In this document: piece after piece, positions 25,274-32,669 of the stretch
Numbering within the stretch: the stretch's first letter is position 1
Layout: each line of letters starts with the position of its first letter
NCBI GenBank assembly: GCA_030141605.1
Contig: JAQGDQ010002437.1
Location: 1-37,632, forward strand
Direction of reading: 5' to 3'
Source of the DNA: Tubiluchus corallicola
Lineage: Eukaryota; Priapulida; Priapulimorpha; Priapulimorphida; Tubiluchidae
DNA: 37,632 nt
Notes under the pieces: generated by a model
Seen by the model: only the letters and a program-made list of their open reading frames with translations
Told to the model about the DNA's origin: nothing
Databases searched by the model: none
Program-made: the position numbers and the translations under genes

Positions 25274-25600
25274 TTATGCTGCCCGTTCCTCGATGCGGAT
25301 CAGGAATGGCAGCCCATGCTTGATTTCAAGATGACGGATGATTCCGTCGCCCATGCCGGTCAGGTGCTCGAGTAGAGCGAGCACCTCCTGCTTTAGGGTG
25401 AAGTCATCCTTCTCGGATTCAGGCCGGGTTCCATTTTGGCCGCCCAGTTTGATTTCACGCTCGATGATGGTGTCTGCGGTGAGTTCGGGATTTCCGCCCA
25501 CAACCGGTATGTTGGAAATGCGCCCGAAGTTGATTTGCTGCATCAGCTCGATGAGCTTTTGCTGCGGTTCGTTTAGTTCTGTCTTCTTGATCTGGTTCAT
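25274..25600 (-). CDS. Conserved hypothetical protein upstream of the sigma gene
   Basis: The 108-residue protein holds a conserved-looking block: FGRISNIPVVGGNPEL, REIKLGG, and a C-terminal GMGDGIIRHLEIKHGLPF. I know no function. ATG 25600 has AAAGGAGG at good spacing. Together with the sigma gene it occupies the space between the serine-recombinase operon terminator (25871-25896) and the replication operon, with a 215-bp gap before sigma. Codon use matches the element. Confidence 0.65.
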   Translation of the reverse strand: MNQIKKTELNEPQQKLIELMQQINFGRISNIPVVGGNPELTADTIIEREIKLGGQNGTRPESEKDDFTLKQEVLALLEHLTGMGDGIIRHLEIKHGLPFLIRIEERAA

Positions 25601-25632
25601 GCCGAACCTCCTTTGTTAAGGACCTCCCGGAA

Positions 25633-25695
25633 GACAGGTCCGGCATGATTTCTCCGGGTGAGGTCGTGAACGCTTTCCTGTTCACCAGACCTGTC
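25633..25695 (-). promoter_or_regulatory. Structured leader of the 25600 gene
   Basis: A perfect 8-bp outer stem (GACAGGTC with GACCTGTC, 25633-25640 and 25688-25695) encloses a GTGAAC-N8-GTTCAC hairpin (25666-25685). It lies 33 bases before the start codon. The layout, outer stem plus inner hairpin, resembles the sigma leader without shared sequence. Confidence 0.45.
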
Positions 25696-25708
25696 ACCCT
25701 TCTTTGGC

Positions 25709-25851
25709 GAAATTTCGTTGGGCCACTGAAATCTCACCCGATACAGATGCTCTGGGATTGGCTAATGCGTTGAATTTGAAGGGGATTTAGCCGGATGAGG
25801 CGGGGAAATATTTTTTAACTTTTTTTGCCACCCCTCAGTGAAATTTCGTTG
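25709..25851. repeat. Paired 12-bp direct repeats with a GAAATTTC palindrome
   Basis: GAAATTTCGTTG occurs at 25709-25720 and 25840-25851, 131 bp apart, in the noncoding stretch before the 25600 gene. The first is also the perfect 10-bp palindrome CGAAATTTCG. The interval is AT-rich (A/T runs at about 25806-25827) and may hold the promoter of this gene. Likely operators (inference). Nothing else is visible in 25740-25830. Confidence 0.5.
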
Positions 25852-25870
25852 AACTCACTCGTCAGGGCAT

Positions 25871-25896
25871 AAAAAAAGCCGACACGAAGGTCGGCT
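25871..25896 (-). terminator. Rho-independent terminator of the serine-recombinase operon
   Basis: On the minus strand AGCCGAC-CTTCGT-GTCGGCT forms a 7-bp GC-rich stem followed by seven T's, 28 bp after the stop at 25924. A textbook intrinsic terminator that separates this operon from the sigma-side genes. Confidence 0.88.
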
Positions 25897-25923
25897 GTTG
25901 GGGATGGTGGTTTGGGATCTCGA

Positions 25924-26343
25924 TCAGCTGAATCCAAAGAATGTTCGCTGCTCACTCCAGTCGAGCGGGAATGTTTTCACCAGCTTTGAGAGGGATAATC
26001 CGCTGGGCTCTTCACCGTTAATGATGGCTTCGACAATGTCCGGCGCGAGCGTGGTCAGTTTCAGGGTTCTGGCGACGTAGGATGAGTCCACATCGAGATC
26101 CCTTGCCAGCTCGCTGATGGACCTGATCTCACCACTCTCGAGGATGTCCGCCCATGAAAAGGCTCTGGCCAGCGACTGGACAATGGCCGTCTGAACCGTT
26201 TCCGGCATGCCCTCATTTTCACCATCCAGCGTATCCGGCGTGAACACCATTTTGCGGCCGCGCATTCTCCGGATGAACATGGGGATATGGATGTGTAGGT
26301 TCCCGCTGTCTGATAGTTTGATGGTTGGTTTGATCTTTTTCAT
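25924..26343 (-). CDS. ParB/KorB-type HTH accessory protein of a serine recombinase
   Basis: The 139-residue protein has a central SLARAFSWADILESGEIRSISELARDLDVDSSYVARTLKLTTLAPDIV region, a KorB/ParB-like HTH, and a C-terminal FPLDWSEQR motif. Proteins like it recur beside large serine recombinases and DUF2924 genes (family knowledge). No ParB nuclease or CTP-binding domain is present. ATG 26343 overlaps the recombinase stop as ATGA, so the two are coupled. It ends just before the operon terminator. A likely recombination directionality or regulatory factor, unproven. Confidence 0.72.
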   Translation of the reverse strand: MKKIKPTIKLSDSGNLHIHIPMFIRRMRGRKMVFTPDTLDGENEGMPETVQTAIVQSLARAFSWADILESGEIRSISELARDLDVDSSYVARTLKLTTLAPDIVEAIINGEEPSGLSLSKLVKTFPLDWSEQRTFFGFS

Positions 26344-27926
26344 CAGCTGTTACTCCTTTCCCTGACTTCACAAGCCAGACCGGCCAGCTCGGTGACAAGG
26401 TTTGTGAGGCCGTTGGTTTTCAGTTCCATGTCGATTCCTGTTTCCCGTATCTCGATGGTTTCCACCAAAAGCTGAATAAGTCGGTTACGTTCGAGGGGAA
26501 ACAGATCCTCCCAGAAGGTTTCCACGCTCTGGAATGCCTCGGAAACATCTCCCTCTGAAATCTGATCGGTATCAATCACCTTCAACCGAGCCGATACGTT
26601 GGTGAGCTGTTTGGTCAGATCGACGGCCTGCTGATTGACCAAGGGCAGTCGGCTGTTCCGGTCGGGATCGTCGTTGTCGGGCGACATCAGCTTCAGGGCT
26701 TCCTGCCTGACGCTTTGCAGAGATTGTCCAAGTTCCTTTTTCTGGACCTCCAGGCGGTGCTGCTCTTCGGCCTCGATCTCTCTGGCGGCAAAGTAGGTCT
26801 TGGCCACCAAGGTCGGCGTTCTGAATACCGCTCCCAGCTGATCAAGCACCACCGACTCGATGTCTCCTGCAGGAACCCGCTTCAAGGGGCATCGACTGAC
26901 GGCACGTTTAGTATCCTTTTCACATATATAATAGGAGTAGCGCCGATCGCCTTTGTTGGTATAGGTGATACCCATGGCGCTGTCGCAGTGGCCGCACCGG
27001 ATCACTCCGCTCAGGGGCGAGACCATTTTCACTCGGGCCTTGCTCATCTTGGTTCGATTGTTTTCCGAGAGCAGCGCCTGAACCTTGTCCCAAGTATTCT
27101 GATCGATCAGGGCTTCATGCTCAGCCGGATAGTTTTTGCCTTTGTAAGCAATCTCTCCGATGTAAAGCCTGTTATTGAGAAGGCGGTAGACCTGAGCCGT
27201 GTTCCATTCAGTACCGACCCGTTCTTTTCCTTTCTTGGTGGTCCATGACTTAGTTTTGTATCCCTGTTCGTTGAGTTCCTGCGCCACCTTTTTGGCTGAT
27301 CCCACCTGCGTGTATCGCCTGAATATGAGTTTTATCAGTGGGGCTTCACTCTGGTTGATCAGCAGCTTTTTGTTTTCACGGTCAACGTCATAACCAAGAA
27401 CCGCAGGTCCGCCGCAGTATTTACCTCGGCGTTTTGCGGCGGCCACCTTGTCCCGGATACGTTCGCCTATGACCTCACGCTCATACTGAGCAAAGGTGAT
27501 CAGGATGCCCAGAAACATGCGGCCTGTCGGATCAGTGGTGCTGAAGTGTTGCGTGACGGATACAAAGCTCACTTCCTTTTCGTTGAAGACCTCGATCATC
27601 TTCATGAAGTCCAGCAGGGAGCGGGACAATCGGTCGATCTTGTACACAACGATGACATCGATCTTACCGGCATCGATATCAGCCAGCAGTCTTTGCAGGG
27701 CCGGACGTTCCATGGTCCCGCCAGAAAATCCGCCATCGTCATAGCGATATGGAATGGCTCTCCAGCCTTGAAGCTTCTGGCTCTCTATATACGCCTCACC
27801 AGCTTCTCTTTGGGCATCGAGTGAATTGAATTCCTGTTCCAAGCCTTCTTCGTGGCTCTTTCTGGTGTAGATCGCACACCTAAGCGTTTTACGTTGACCG
27901 TTCTGTGTATTGGTATTGTTAAGCAT
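26343..27926 (-). CDS. Large serine recombinase
   Basis: The 527-residue recombinase has the N-terminal resolvase domain (AIYTRKSHEEG with nucleophile S24; DGGFSGGTMERPALQ; VYKIDRLSRS), a recombinase domain (GGPAVLGYDVD), a zinc ribbon (IRCGHCDSAMG ... YICEKD ... CPLKRV) and a long C-terminal coiled coil. Such enzymes catalyse phage-type att recombination through a serine-DNA link. ATG 27926 sits inside the DUF2924 gene and has GGAAGG upstream; GTG 27935 is the alternative. It has its own accessory gene downstream. The element thus carries two unrelated integrases. Confidence 0.92.
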   Translation of the reverse strand: MLNNTNTQNGQRKTLRCAIYTRKSHEEGLEQEFNSLDAQREAGEAYIESQKLQGWRAIPYRYDDGGFSGGTMERPALQRLLADIDAGKIDVIVVYKIDRLSRSLLDFMKMIEVFNEKEVSFVSVTQHFSTTDPTGRMFLGILITFAQYEREVIGERIRDKVAAAKRRGKYCGGPAVLGYDVDRENKKLLINQSEAPLIKLIFRRYTQVGSAKKVAQELNEQGYKTKSWTTKKGKERVGTEWNTAQVYRLLNNRLYIGEIAYKGKNYPAEHEALIDQNTWDKVQALLSENNRTKMSKARVKMVSPLSGVIRCGHCDSAMGITYTNKGDRRYSYYICEKDTKRAVSRCPLKRVPAGDIESVVLDQLGAVFRTPTLVAKTYFAAREIEAEEQHRLEVQKKELGQSLQSVRQEALKLMSPDNDDPDRNSRLPLVNQQAVDLTKQLTNVSARLKVIDTDQISEGDVSEAFQSVETFWEDLFPLERNRLIQLLVETIEIRETGIDMELKTNGLTNLVTELAGLACEVRERSNS

Positions 27927-28425
27927 TCGGACCACCTTCCTTTTTTCTGTAACTGTTCTTCAGGCCGAAAAAGATCTTGCCGTTCCAGCGGGTGCCTGTG
28001 ATTTCCCTCGCTATGGCGCTCAGTGATCTGAAGATGCGGCCGTCGTACTCAAAGCCACTTTCCCGGGCGATCACTTCATAGCGCTTGTCGTTCCAGATCC
28101 GGGCAAACCGGGTGCCCGGCAGGATGGCTTCCTGTGATTTTCGTTCTTCCGGAATCTTGCGGATGACCGTTGCCACCGGATCGGTCTCGGCAACTTTCTT
28201 CAGGTGGGATTTGGCCTGCTCCGACAGGCCGCCGTAAAAGAGCTCCTGAATCCTGTGCGCCAGCCGTTTAACCAGAAACTGCTTCTTGTACTGGGGTGGC
28301 TCGGTTCCATAAAGGTCCAGCCATTTCTCTCTGAGCTGATCAAGGCTCATGTTCTGGAGCGTTGCCAATTGCCTCAACACCGAGGTCTTGGTCGGCTCCG
28401 TTTTTTTGTTTTTCAAGTCATTCAT
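27919..28425 (-). CDS. DUF2924 protein of the serine recombinase module
   Basis: The 168-residue protein fits DUF2924: N-terminal LRQLATLQNMSLDQLREKW and the C-terminal block LPGTRFARIWNDKRYEVI, GRIFRSLSAIAREITGTRWNG. DUF2924 is often found beside serine recombinases; its role is unknown. ATG 28425 has AGGAG upstream; TTG 28431 is a weaker start. It overlaps the recombinase start by 8 bp. Confidence 0.82.
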   Translation of the reverse strand: MNDLKNKKTEPTKTSVLRQLATLQNMSLDQLREKWLDLYGTEPPQYKKQFLVKRLAHRIQELFYGGLSEQAKSHLKKVAETDPVATVIRKIPEERKSQEAILPGTRFARIWNDKRYEVIARESGFEYDGRIFRSLSAIAREITGTRWNGKIFFGLKNSYRKKEGGPNA

Positions 28426-28496
28426 TTTCAACTCCTTATATTCGATTACAGGACTCGGTTGTCATGAATGACGCTCTTTCCGGAAGAAGAATCAAG

Positions 28497-28709
28497 TCAT
28501 TCTCCGAAGGTTCCGGAAGAATCTGCAACATTCTTTAAGTTGTTGGCATTATTGGCCTTACGATATCGACTCCTGAGTGCGGCAATGGCCAGAATGGCCG
28601 CAATGGCATCCAGCCTCTGCTCCGGGTTAATGCCTTCAGCATCCGGCAATTTGGTGTCGGTCAACTGGTTTGAGTAAGGGTTTTCAGGTGCTAATTCCAC
28701 ATCAAGCAT
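28497..28709 (-). CDS. Small helical protein leading the serine recombinase operon
   Basis: The 70-residue protein has a conserved-looking core (EQRLDAIAAILAIAALRSRYRK) with no recognised family. ATG 28709 has a strong GGAGG 5 bases upstream. A longer in-frame start at TTG 28799 would run through the terminator hairpin of the leader and lacks a good ribosome-binding site. It is the first gene after promoter motif copy F. Similar short helical genes sit ahead of DUF2924 and recombinase genes elsewhere (from memory). Confidence 0.6.
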   Translation of the reverse strand: MLDVELAPENPYSNQLTDTKLPDAEGINPEQRLDAIAAILAIAALRSRYRKANNANNLKNVADSSGTFGE

Positions 28710-28755
28710 AAGGGCCTCCGTTGGGCTGGTGCCGATGAGGGAAGCTGCGGGTGCC

Positions 28756-28805
28756 AAAAACAAAAGGCGGTTGGGATGCGCGTTTTTCAGCACCCACAAC
28801 CGCCT
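28756..28805 (-). terminator. Attenuator-like terminator in the serine-recombinase leader
   Basis: Minus-strand RNA can form AGGCGGUUG(U)GGGUGC, a 10-nt loop, then GCAUCC-CAACCGCCU: 15 paired bases with one bulge, followed by UUUGUUUUU. It lies between promoter copy F and the 28709 gene. The 5' sequence GGATGC (minus, at 28813-28818) could pair with the same GCATCC arm and disrupt the terminator. Confidence 0.65.
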
Positions 28806-28875
28806 CTGCCTGGCATCCGGCCAATTGTCTGGTTTCTAACTCATGTCCGAAGCGAACCCTCGGAACTTTCGGAGG

Positions 28876-28906
28876 TTACTTACCGGGAGTGATTTCAATC
28901 TGTCGG
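28876..28906 (-). promoter_or_regulatory. Element promoter motif, copy F (serine recombinase operon)
   Basis: Minus-strand CCGAC-N15-CCGGTAAGTAA. It is 166 bp upstream of ATG 28709 and only 21 bp from the -35 of the divergent lexA promoter. Confidence 0.78.
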
Positions 28907-28916
28907 AAGTTTTATT

Positions 28917-28956
28917 TATAAGATTTCTTGACCTGATGGATATAAGGTCTTATATT
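28917..28956 (+). promoter_or_regulatory. lexA promoter with overlapping inverted repeat
   Basis: TTGACC (28928-28933), 17 bp, TATATT (28951-28956) is a good sigma-70 promoter. It is embraced by TATAAGA (28917-28923) and TCTTATA (28948-28954), an inverted repeat over the promoter that suits autorepression by the adjacent LexA. The element's operator sequence is not a known SOS box, so this is inference. Confidence 0.6.
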
Positions 28957-29012
28957 TGTGTGTTATTCGGCCCAAACTGGGGCTCTCTGTCTTTTAAAGG
29001 AAGGAGGACGCT

Positions 29013-29636
29013 ATGGGCAGAAACAGAGAAGACGATATTACGCCGTTGCAGCAGGAAACACTTGATGAAATATGCCGGTACGTTTCAGCCAAAGGGTATC
29101 CGCCGACGGTTAAAGAAATGAGCGAAACATTTGGAATCAGTCACGCCAGTGTGCATGACCGGATCAACCAGCTGGTTCGCAAAGGTTATTTGAAAAGAGA
29201 GGAAGGTAAGGCTCGCGGTCTGACCGTGACCAAGCATCCTCAGACAAACGCGGTCGCCCTTGTGGCGGTTCCGATTGTCGGCACGGTTGCAGCCGGTCAT
29301 CCGATTTTCGCTCATGAGAACATCACGGGCGAGGTTCTGGTGGAAGCATCCGTTGTCGGATCAGGTAAGTGCTTTGCCTTGTACACACAGGGTGACAGTA
29401 TGATCGATGCCGGAATAAATGATGGCGACCTGATCATTGTGAGGCGTCAGCCAATTGCCGAGGACGGTGATATCGTTATTGCTCTGCTTGACGATGAAGC
29501 CACGGTCAAAAGGCTGAAAATTGATAATGAGCTCATCGAGCTGGTCCCGGAGAATCCGAGGCTGAAACCGATCAGGGTAAAACCTGAAGATGAATTGAGG
29601 ATTCTCGGCAAAGTGGTGGGCCGTAAACGAATTTGA
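29013..29636 (+). CDS. lexA: LexA repressor
   Basis: The 207-residue LexA has a winged HTH (PPTVKEMSETFGISHASVHDRINQLVRKGYL), the autocleavage bond A94-G95 (TVAAGHPI), and catalytic S129 (GDSMID) and K166 (ATVKRL), so self-cleavage in the SOS response is predicted intact. It represses genes until DNA damage. It is element-encoded and transcribed away from promoter F, whose region it may also control. The start ATG 29013 follows GGAGGACGCT. Confidence 0.92.
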   Translation: MGRNREDDITPLQQETLDEICRYVSAKGYPPTVKEMSETFGISHASVHDRINQLVRKGYLKREEGKARGLTVTKHPQTNAVALVAVPIVGTVAAGHPIFAHENITGEVLVEASVVGSGKCFALYTQGDSMIDAGINDGDLIIVRRQPIAEDGDIVIALLDDEATVKRLKIDNELIELVPENPRLKPIRVKPEDELRILGKVVGRKRI

Positions 29637-29685
29637 GAGAACACTATGTAAGGACAGCTATAAGCTAAAAAAACAGGAGAAATTA

Positions 29686-30852
29686 ATGGCAACTTTAAAC
29701 CTTCGCCGCTTTTCGAAGCCGGAAATGCTCCGGAAGATCGACCGGAGCCATCTGATCACATTTTTTGAGCCCTACACCGAGTATCTATCCGGGCGAGGGA
29801 TAGAGTTGCCATCGGCAGCCGCAGAAAACGGACTGGACTATACAGTCATGAGTAATGTGCTGCTGAACCCGAACACCAGCACACCGCCAGAGATGTCGGA
29901 AGCGCTCTATTACATTAACGAGATGTCGACTCCTGAAGGATTCGACCTGATACAGGAGGCCATTGCCGACACCGAGATCGATGTCAGCATCTCCGAAGAT
30001 GCCGCTTACGGTGACCTGGCTCTGCAGGTCTGGATGCAGGACCGCAACATCATCGAGCGACTCCATGCCGAGCAGTTCCTTTTCCGCCCGCGCTCATTTG
30101 AGTATTTCAAATGCACCCGTGAAACCATCCCGGATTTTGAAGAGCCGAGCGAGGAAACCATTGCCGCCCTTGAGGCGGATCTGGATGAATGGTTTGCCAA
30201 GAAACGCCGGGGCCGGGCTTCCAAGGTTTTCATCTATGTGAAAGAGGACTATGTCTGGTTCCTTGTCCGCCATGGAGAGCCATTCACCCGGGAGTCGATC
30301 ATCAAGGATGGTGAATCCAAAAGCCTGTTCTATCGGCCGGAAAAATATGACGTGCTCGTTTACAGCCCGGAAAATGGTGAGATCCGGATGAACGCCCGCT
30401 CCAAGGGTGAAAAGGAACTGTACCGTACCAAGTTTGGCCTGCACCTTTTCGGTGACAGCGAGTTTTTCGACGGCAAAAGCAAATTCACACTGGAGCCCAT
30501 ACGGGAGGTAGGTTCGGCGTCCGTCCTCTGTGATGACATTGAAGAAATTAAATGGGTACGCCTGAAGGAGTTCCAGATCTTCCGTGGCGGAACACACAAA
30601 GAGATCGAGATCCGCAAAGCCGAAGATGTCTTTGCTTCATTGGAAGAGCGGGATCGCAGCATCCCCAATGGCGGCCGATTGAGCAAAGCCAGCTTCCAGA
30701 TCAAATTTACCGATTCCAAAACACCACGAACCGTCACACTTAGCTCCGGCAACCGGGCTCAGTTCAAACGGGACGATGATGCTGAAGTTCTGGAAAAATG
30801 GCTGATTCGCCGTGGATTTGTCATTTCCGGCTCAGAGGATAATGGTGAGTGA
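29686..30852 (+). CDS. Conserved hypothetical protein of a lexA-linked module (first gene)
   Basis: I do not recognise a function for this 388-residue protein. Landmarks are FFEPYTEYLSGRGIELP, an EALYYINEMSTPEGFDLI segment, ALQVWMQDRNIIERLHAEQF followed by RPRSFEYF (which I recall as a conserved family), and a C-terminal FQIKFTDSKTPRTVTL that resembles a segment of the next protein. ATG 29686 follows GGAGAAATTA. It starts 49 bp after lexA on the same strand, probably in one operon and therefore damage-inducible. Confidence 0.7.
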   Translation: MATLNLRRFSKPEMLRKIDRSHLITFFEPYTEYLSGRGIELPSAAAENGLDYTVMSNVLLNPNTSTPPEMSEALYYINEMSTPEGFDLIQEAIADTEIDVSISEDAAYGDLALQVWMQDRNIIERLHAEQFLFRPRSFEYFKCTRETIPDFEEPSEETIAALEADLDEWFAKKRRGRASKVFIYVKEDYVWFLVRHGEPFTRESIIKDGESKSLFYRPEKYDVLVYSPENGEIRMNARSKGEKELYRTKFGLHLFGDSEFFDGKSKFTLEPIREVGSASVLCDDIEEIKWVRLKEFQIFRGGTHKEIEIRKAEDVFASLEERDRSIPNGGRLSKASFQIKFTDSKTPRTVTLSSGNRAQFKRDDDAEVLEKWLIRRGFVISGSEDNGE

Positions 30853-31942
30853 AACCCGGCTCTGGCAATTTTTAGAAGAGCACCCGAAGCAGAATGCCCC
30901 GTGGTGTGAGTGGCAGGATGCGTTTGGTGGTTGGGATTCCTTCAACGGATTTGAAAGGAAGTTTCTGCAGCTGACCAGCCAGCGGGCCTTTGCTGTCAAT
31001 TGCCGCACCGACTGTGGACAGGGCTGCCCCAGAAAAGTTGTCGAGCATGCCGCCGATGATATTGCTGCGGTGTGCCCTGAGCAGGAAGAGAAGCCATATA
31101 GTCTGAACAAGCGGGATGTGCTGGTCTATACATTGAACCGGTCATCGTTCCACAAAAGCATCTGTGCCGGGCTTGGAATCACACGAAATGAAAATTCACT
31201 GGACGGCATTCCCGGTGTTTTCCGTCTGGGGGATTACACGCCGACCGCCGGTTTCAATTTTCCGGTTTATCTGACCTTCAAGAATGACCCGGACGAACTT
31301 CTCGAAAGCGTCAGGAATATCAGCCTGCTTGGGCAGGACCCTTATGCGTTGATCATTCCAACCCGCAAACAACTGACACCCCGGACCGAAGACCTGCTGA
31401 GCCGGAGTGGTTCAATATGCATCGTGTTGAGCGAGGATTTTTCCATTCAAGCCAATGGCAGCCTGAAAGCTCTCAGGCCAGCGACCGATGTATTTGCAAC
31501 CTTTCAGGCTGATGTACCTGAACCGGATTCTGGAGCAATGGTCCATTTCGACACACCTGCCGGTATCAATTGGAGCGGTATCACCATCAAGTTTACTGAC
31601 GGCCACACCGTTTCCATCCGCACCACAAAATCACACGGCCAGTACAATTACACCCAGATGGGAATGGCCAACACCAGAAATGGCAACCCGACCATTCCTT
31701 GGGAGCTCCTTAGAGCTTTTGCCGAATCACGCGGCCAGATTGATTGGCAGAGCCAGCATGCACCCTTCAAGGTCAAGGACCAGAAACCGCGCCTGTCAAA
31801 AAAGCTCCGGGAGTTCTTTCGGCTGACAGACGACCCGATTGAATACCTGAAGGAAGAAGGCTGCTATCGTTGCCTTTTCACGATCAAACCCGAGGGGGAT
31901 GACGACTCAACCTATATCAACGAGGATGCGCTCTATGAATAA
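30842..31942 (+). CDS. Conserved hypothetical protein of the lexA-linked module (second gene)
   Basis: This 366-residue protein is of unknown function. Near residue 50 it has a cysteine cluster (NCRTDCGQGCPRKVVEHAADD ... VCPE) fit for metal binding, then KRDVLVY, and a C-terminal GITIKFTDGHTVSIRT that parallels the end of the preceding protein. ATG 30842 follows AGAGGATA and overlaps that gene by 11 bp. The in-frame codon 30812 lies upstream without a ribosome-binding site. The pair probably acts together. It overlaps the third, broken gene by 8 bp. Confidence 0.7.
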   Translation: MVSETRLWQFLEEHPKQNAPWCEWQDAFGGWDSFNGFERKFLQLTSQRAFAVNCRTDCGQGCPRKVVEHAADDIAAVCPEQEEKPYSLNKRDVLVYTLNRSSFHKSICAGLGITRNENSLDGIPGVFRLGDYTPTAGFNFPVYLTFKNDPDELLESVRNISLLGQDPYALIIPTRKQLTPRTEDLLSRSGSICIVLSEDFSIQANGSLKALRPATDVFATFQADVPEPDSGAMVHFDTPAGINWSGITIKFTDGHTVSIRTTKSHGQYNYTQMGMANTRNGNPTIPWELLRAFAESRGQIDWQSQHAPFKVKDQKPRLSKKLREFFRLTDDPIEYLKEEGCYRCLFTIKPEGDDDSTYINEDALYE

Positions 31943-32364
31943 AGTCAGACCGTCGGCGGAGCAGGTGTCCATGTATCTGGAGCGGTGGGATTCGTTGGAC
32001 AATTATGTACTTCAGGAGAGCAGCCTCAGAAAACTGTTCGCTGAGACGTATCCCCGAAATGTCGATATGGATGATGTCCTGATCAAGGTCTGCTCTCTGA
32101 ACGACTTTTACAGCACGAACATTTTTTCACCATTTCCCGGAGGACTATCCGATCTATGACAGCTTTGTGGAAAAGATGCTCATGCACTTCAAGCGGGTGG
32201 ATAAATTCTATAGGTTCAAGAAGGACGACCTGAAGCACTATCCGACATACCACGCTATTTTAATGGAGTTCAGCAGGTTCTATGGTTTGGAAGGCTTCAC
32301 CCTCAAAGAGGTCGACAAGTACCTCTGGCAGGCGGGCAAAGAATACTTTCCCAAGCAATACTGA
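31935..32364 (+). pseudogene. Disrupted third gene of the lexA-linked module
   Basis: ATG 31935 opens a 74-codon frame (...LERWDSLDNYVLQESSL, then VCSLNDFYSTNIFS) that ends early at 32159. The next frame by one base continues with EDYPIYDSFVEKMLMHF and ends KYLWQAGKEYFPKQY at 32364. The break follows a run of six T's at about 32122-32127. I recall related full-length proteins of about 200 residues with an extra segment (around FYSFATKYCSHH) between these two halves, so an internal deletion together with a frameshift is likely. Both halves are conserved-looking, so the damage appears recent. Confidence 0.65.
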
Positions 32365-32669
32365 CCGCTGGAAATCCGAATAAACATCACTTCCCGAAAC
32401 CTGCGAGAGACTTTTGGTTTGTGGAAACGGGTGGTTTAACCAGACCATTTGAGGTCTTAACACAACCGCAAAATACCGTCATTCGGCTAAATGCTTAATC
32501 TGAAAGGATATCTGTAACAGGACGCGTGTCGGACCCTGTCCGAACAAAACAGAGAATACCGCCCCAAACAGAGAATGAACGTCGGGAGAATGGAGAGAGT
32601 CTGGTGGCTGGAGAGAGGTTCCGGAAAGATGTCAAAACGGCCGAAACCCTTTGAAAACAAGGGGAAATA

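Noticed and set aside
27661-27672. Further copy of the promoter motif inside the serine recombinase gene
   Set aside because: Only CTTACCGG matches; the partner GTCGG box at the fixed distance is absent and it lies in coding DNA.
28854-28866. Classical SOS box (GAAC ... GAAC) near lexA
   Set aside because: The spacer is 5 bp rather than 7 and it lies beyond motif F, away from the lexA promoter.
32595-32615. Partial copy of the tRNA 3' end as an att core
   Set aside because: Only TGGTGG plus scattered matches; too short and degenerate to be an attachment core.
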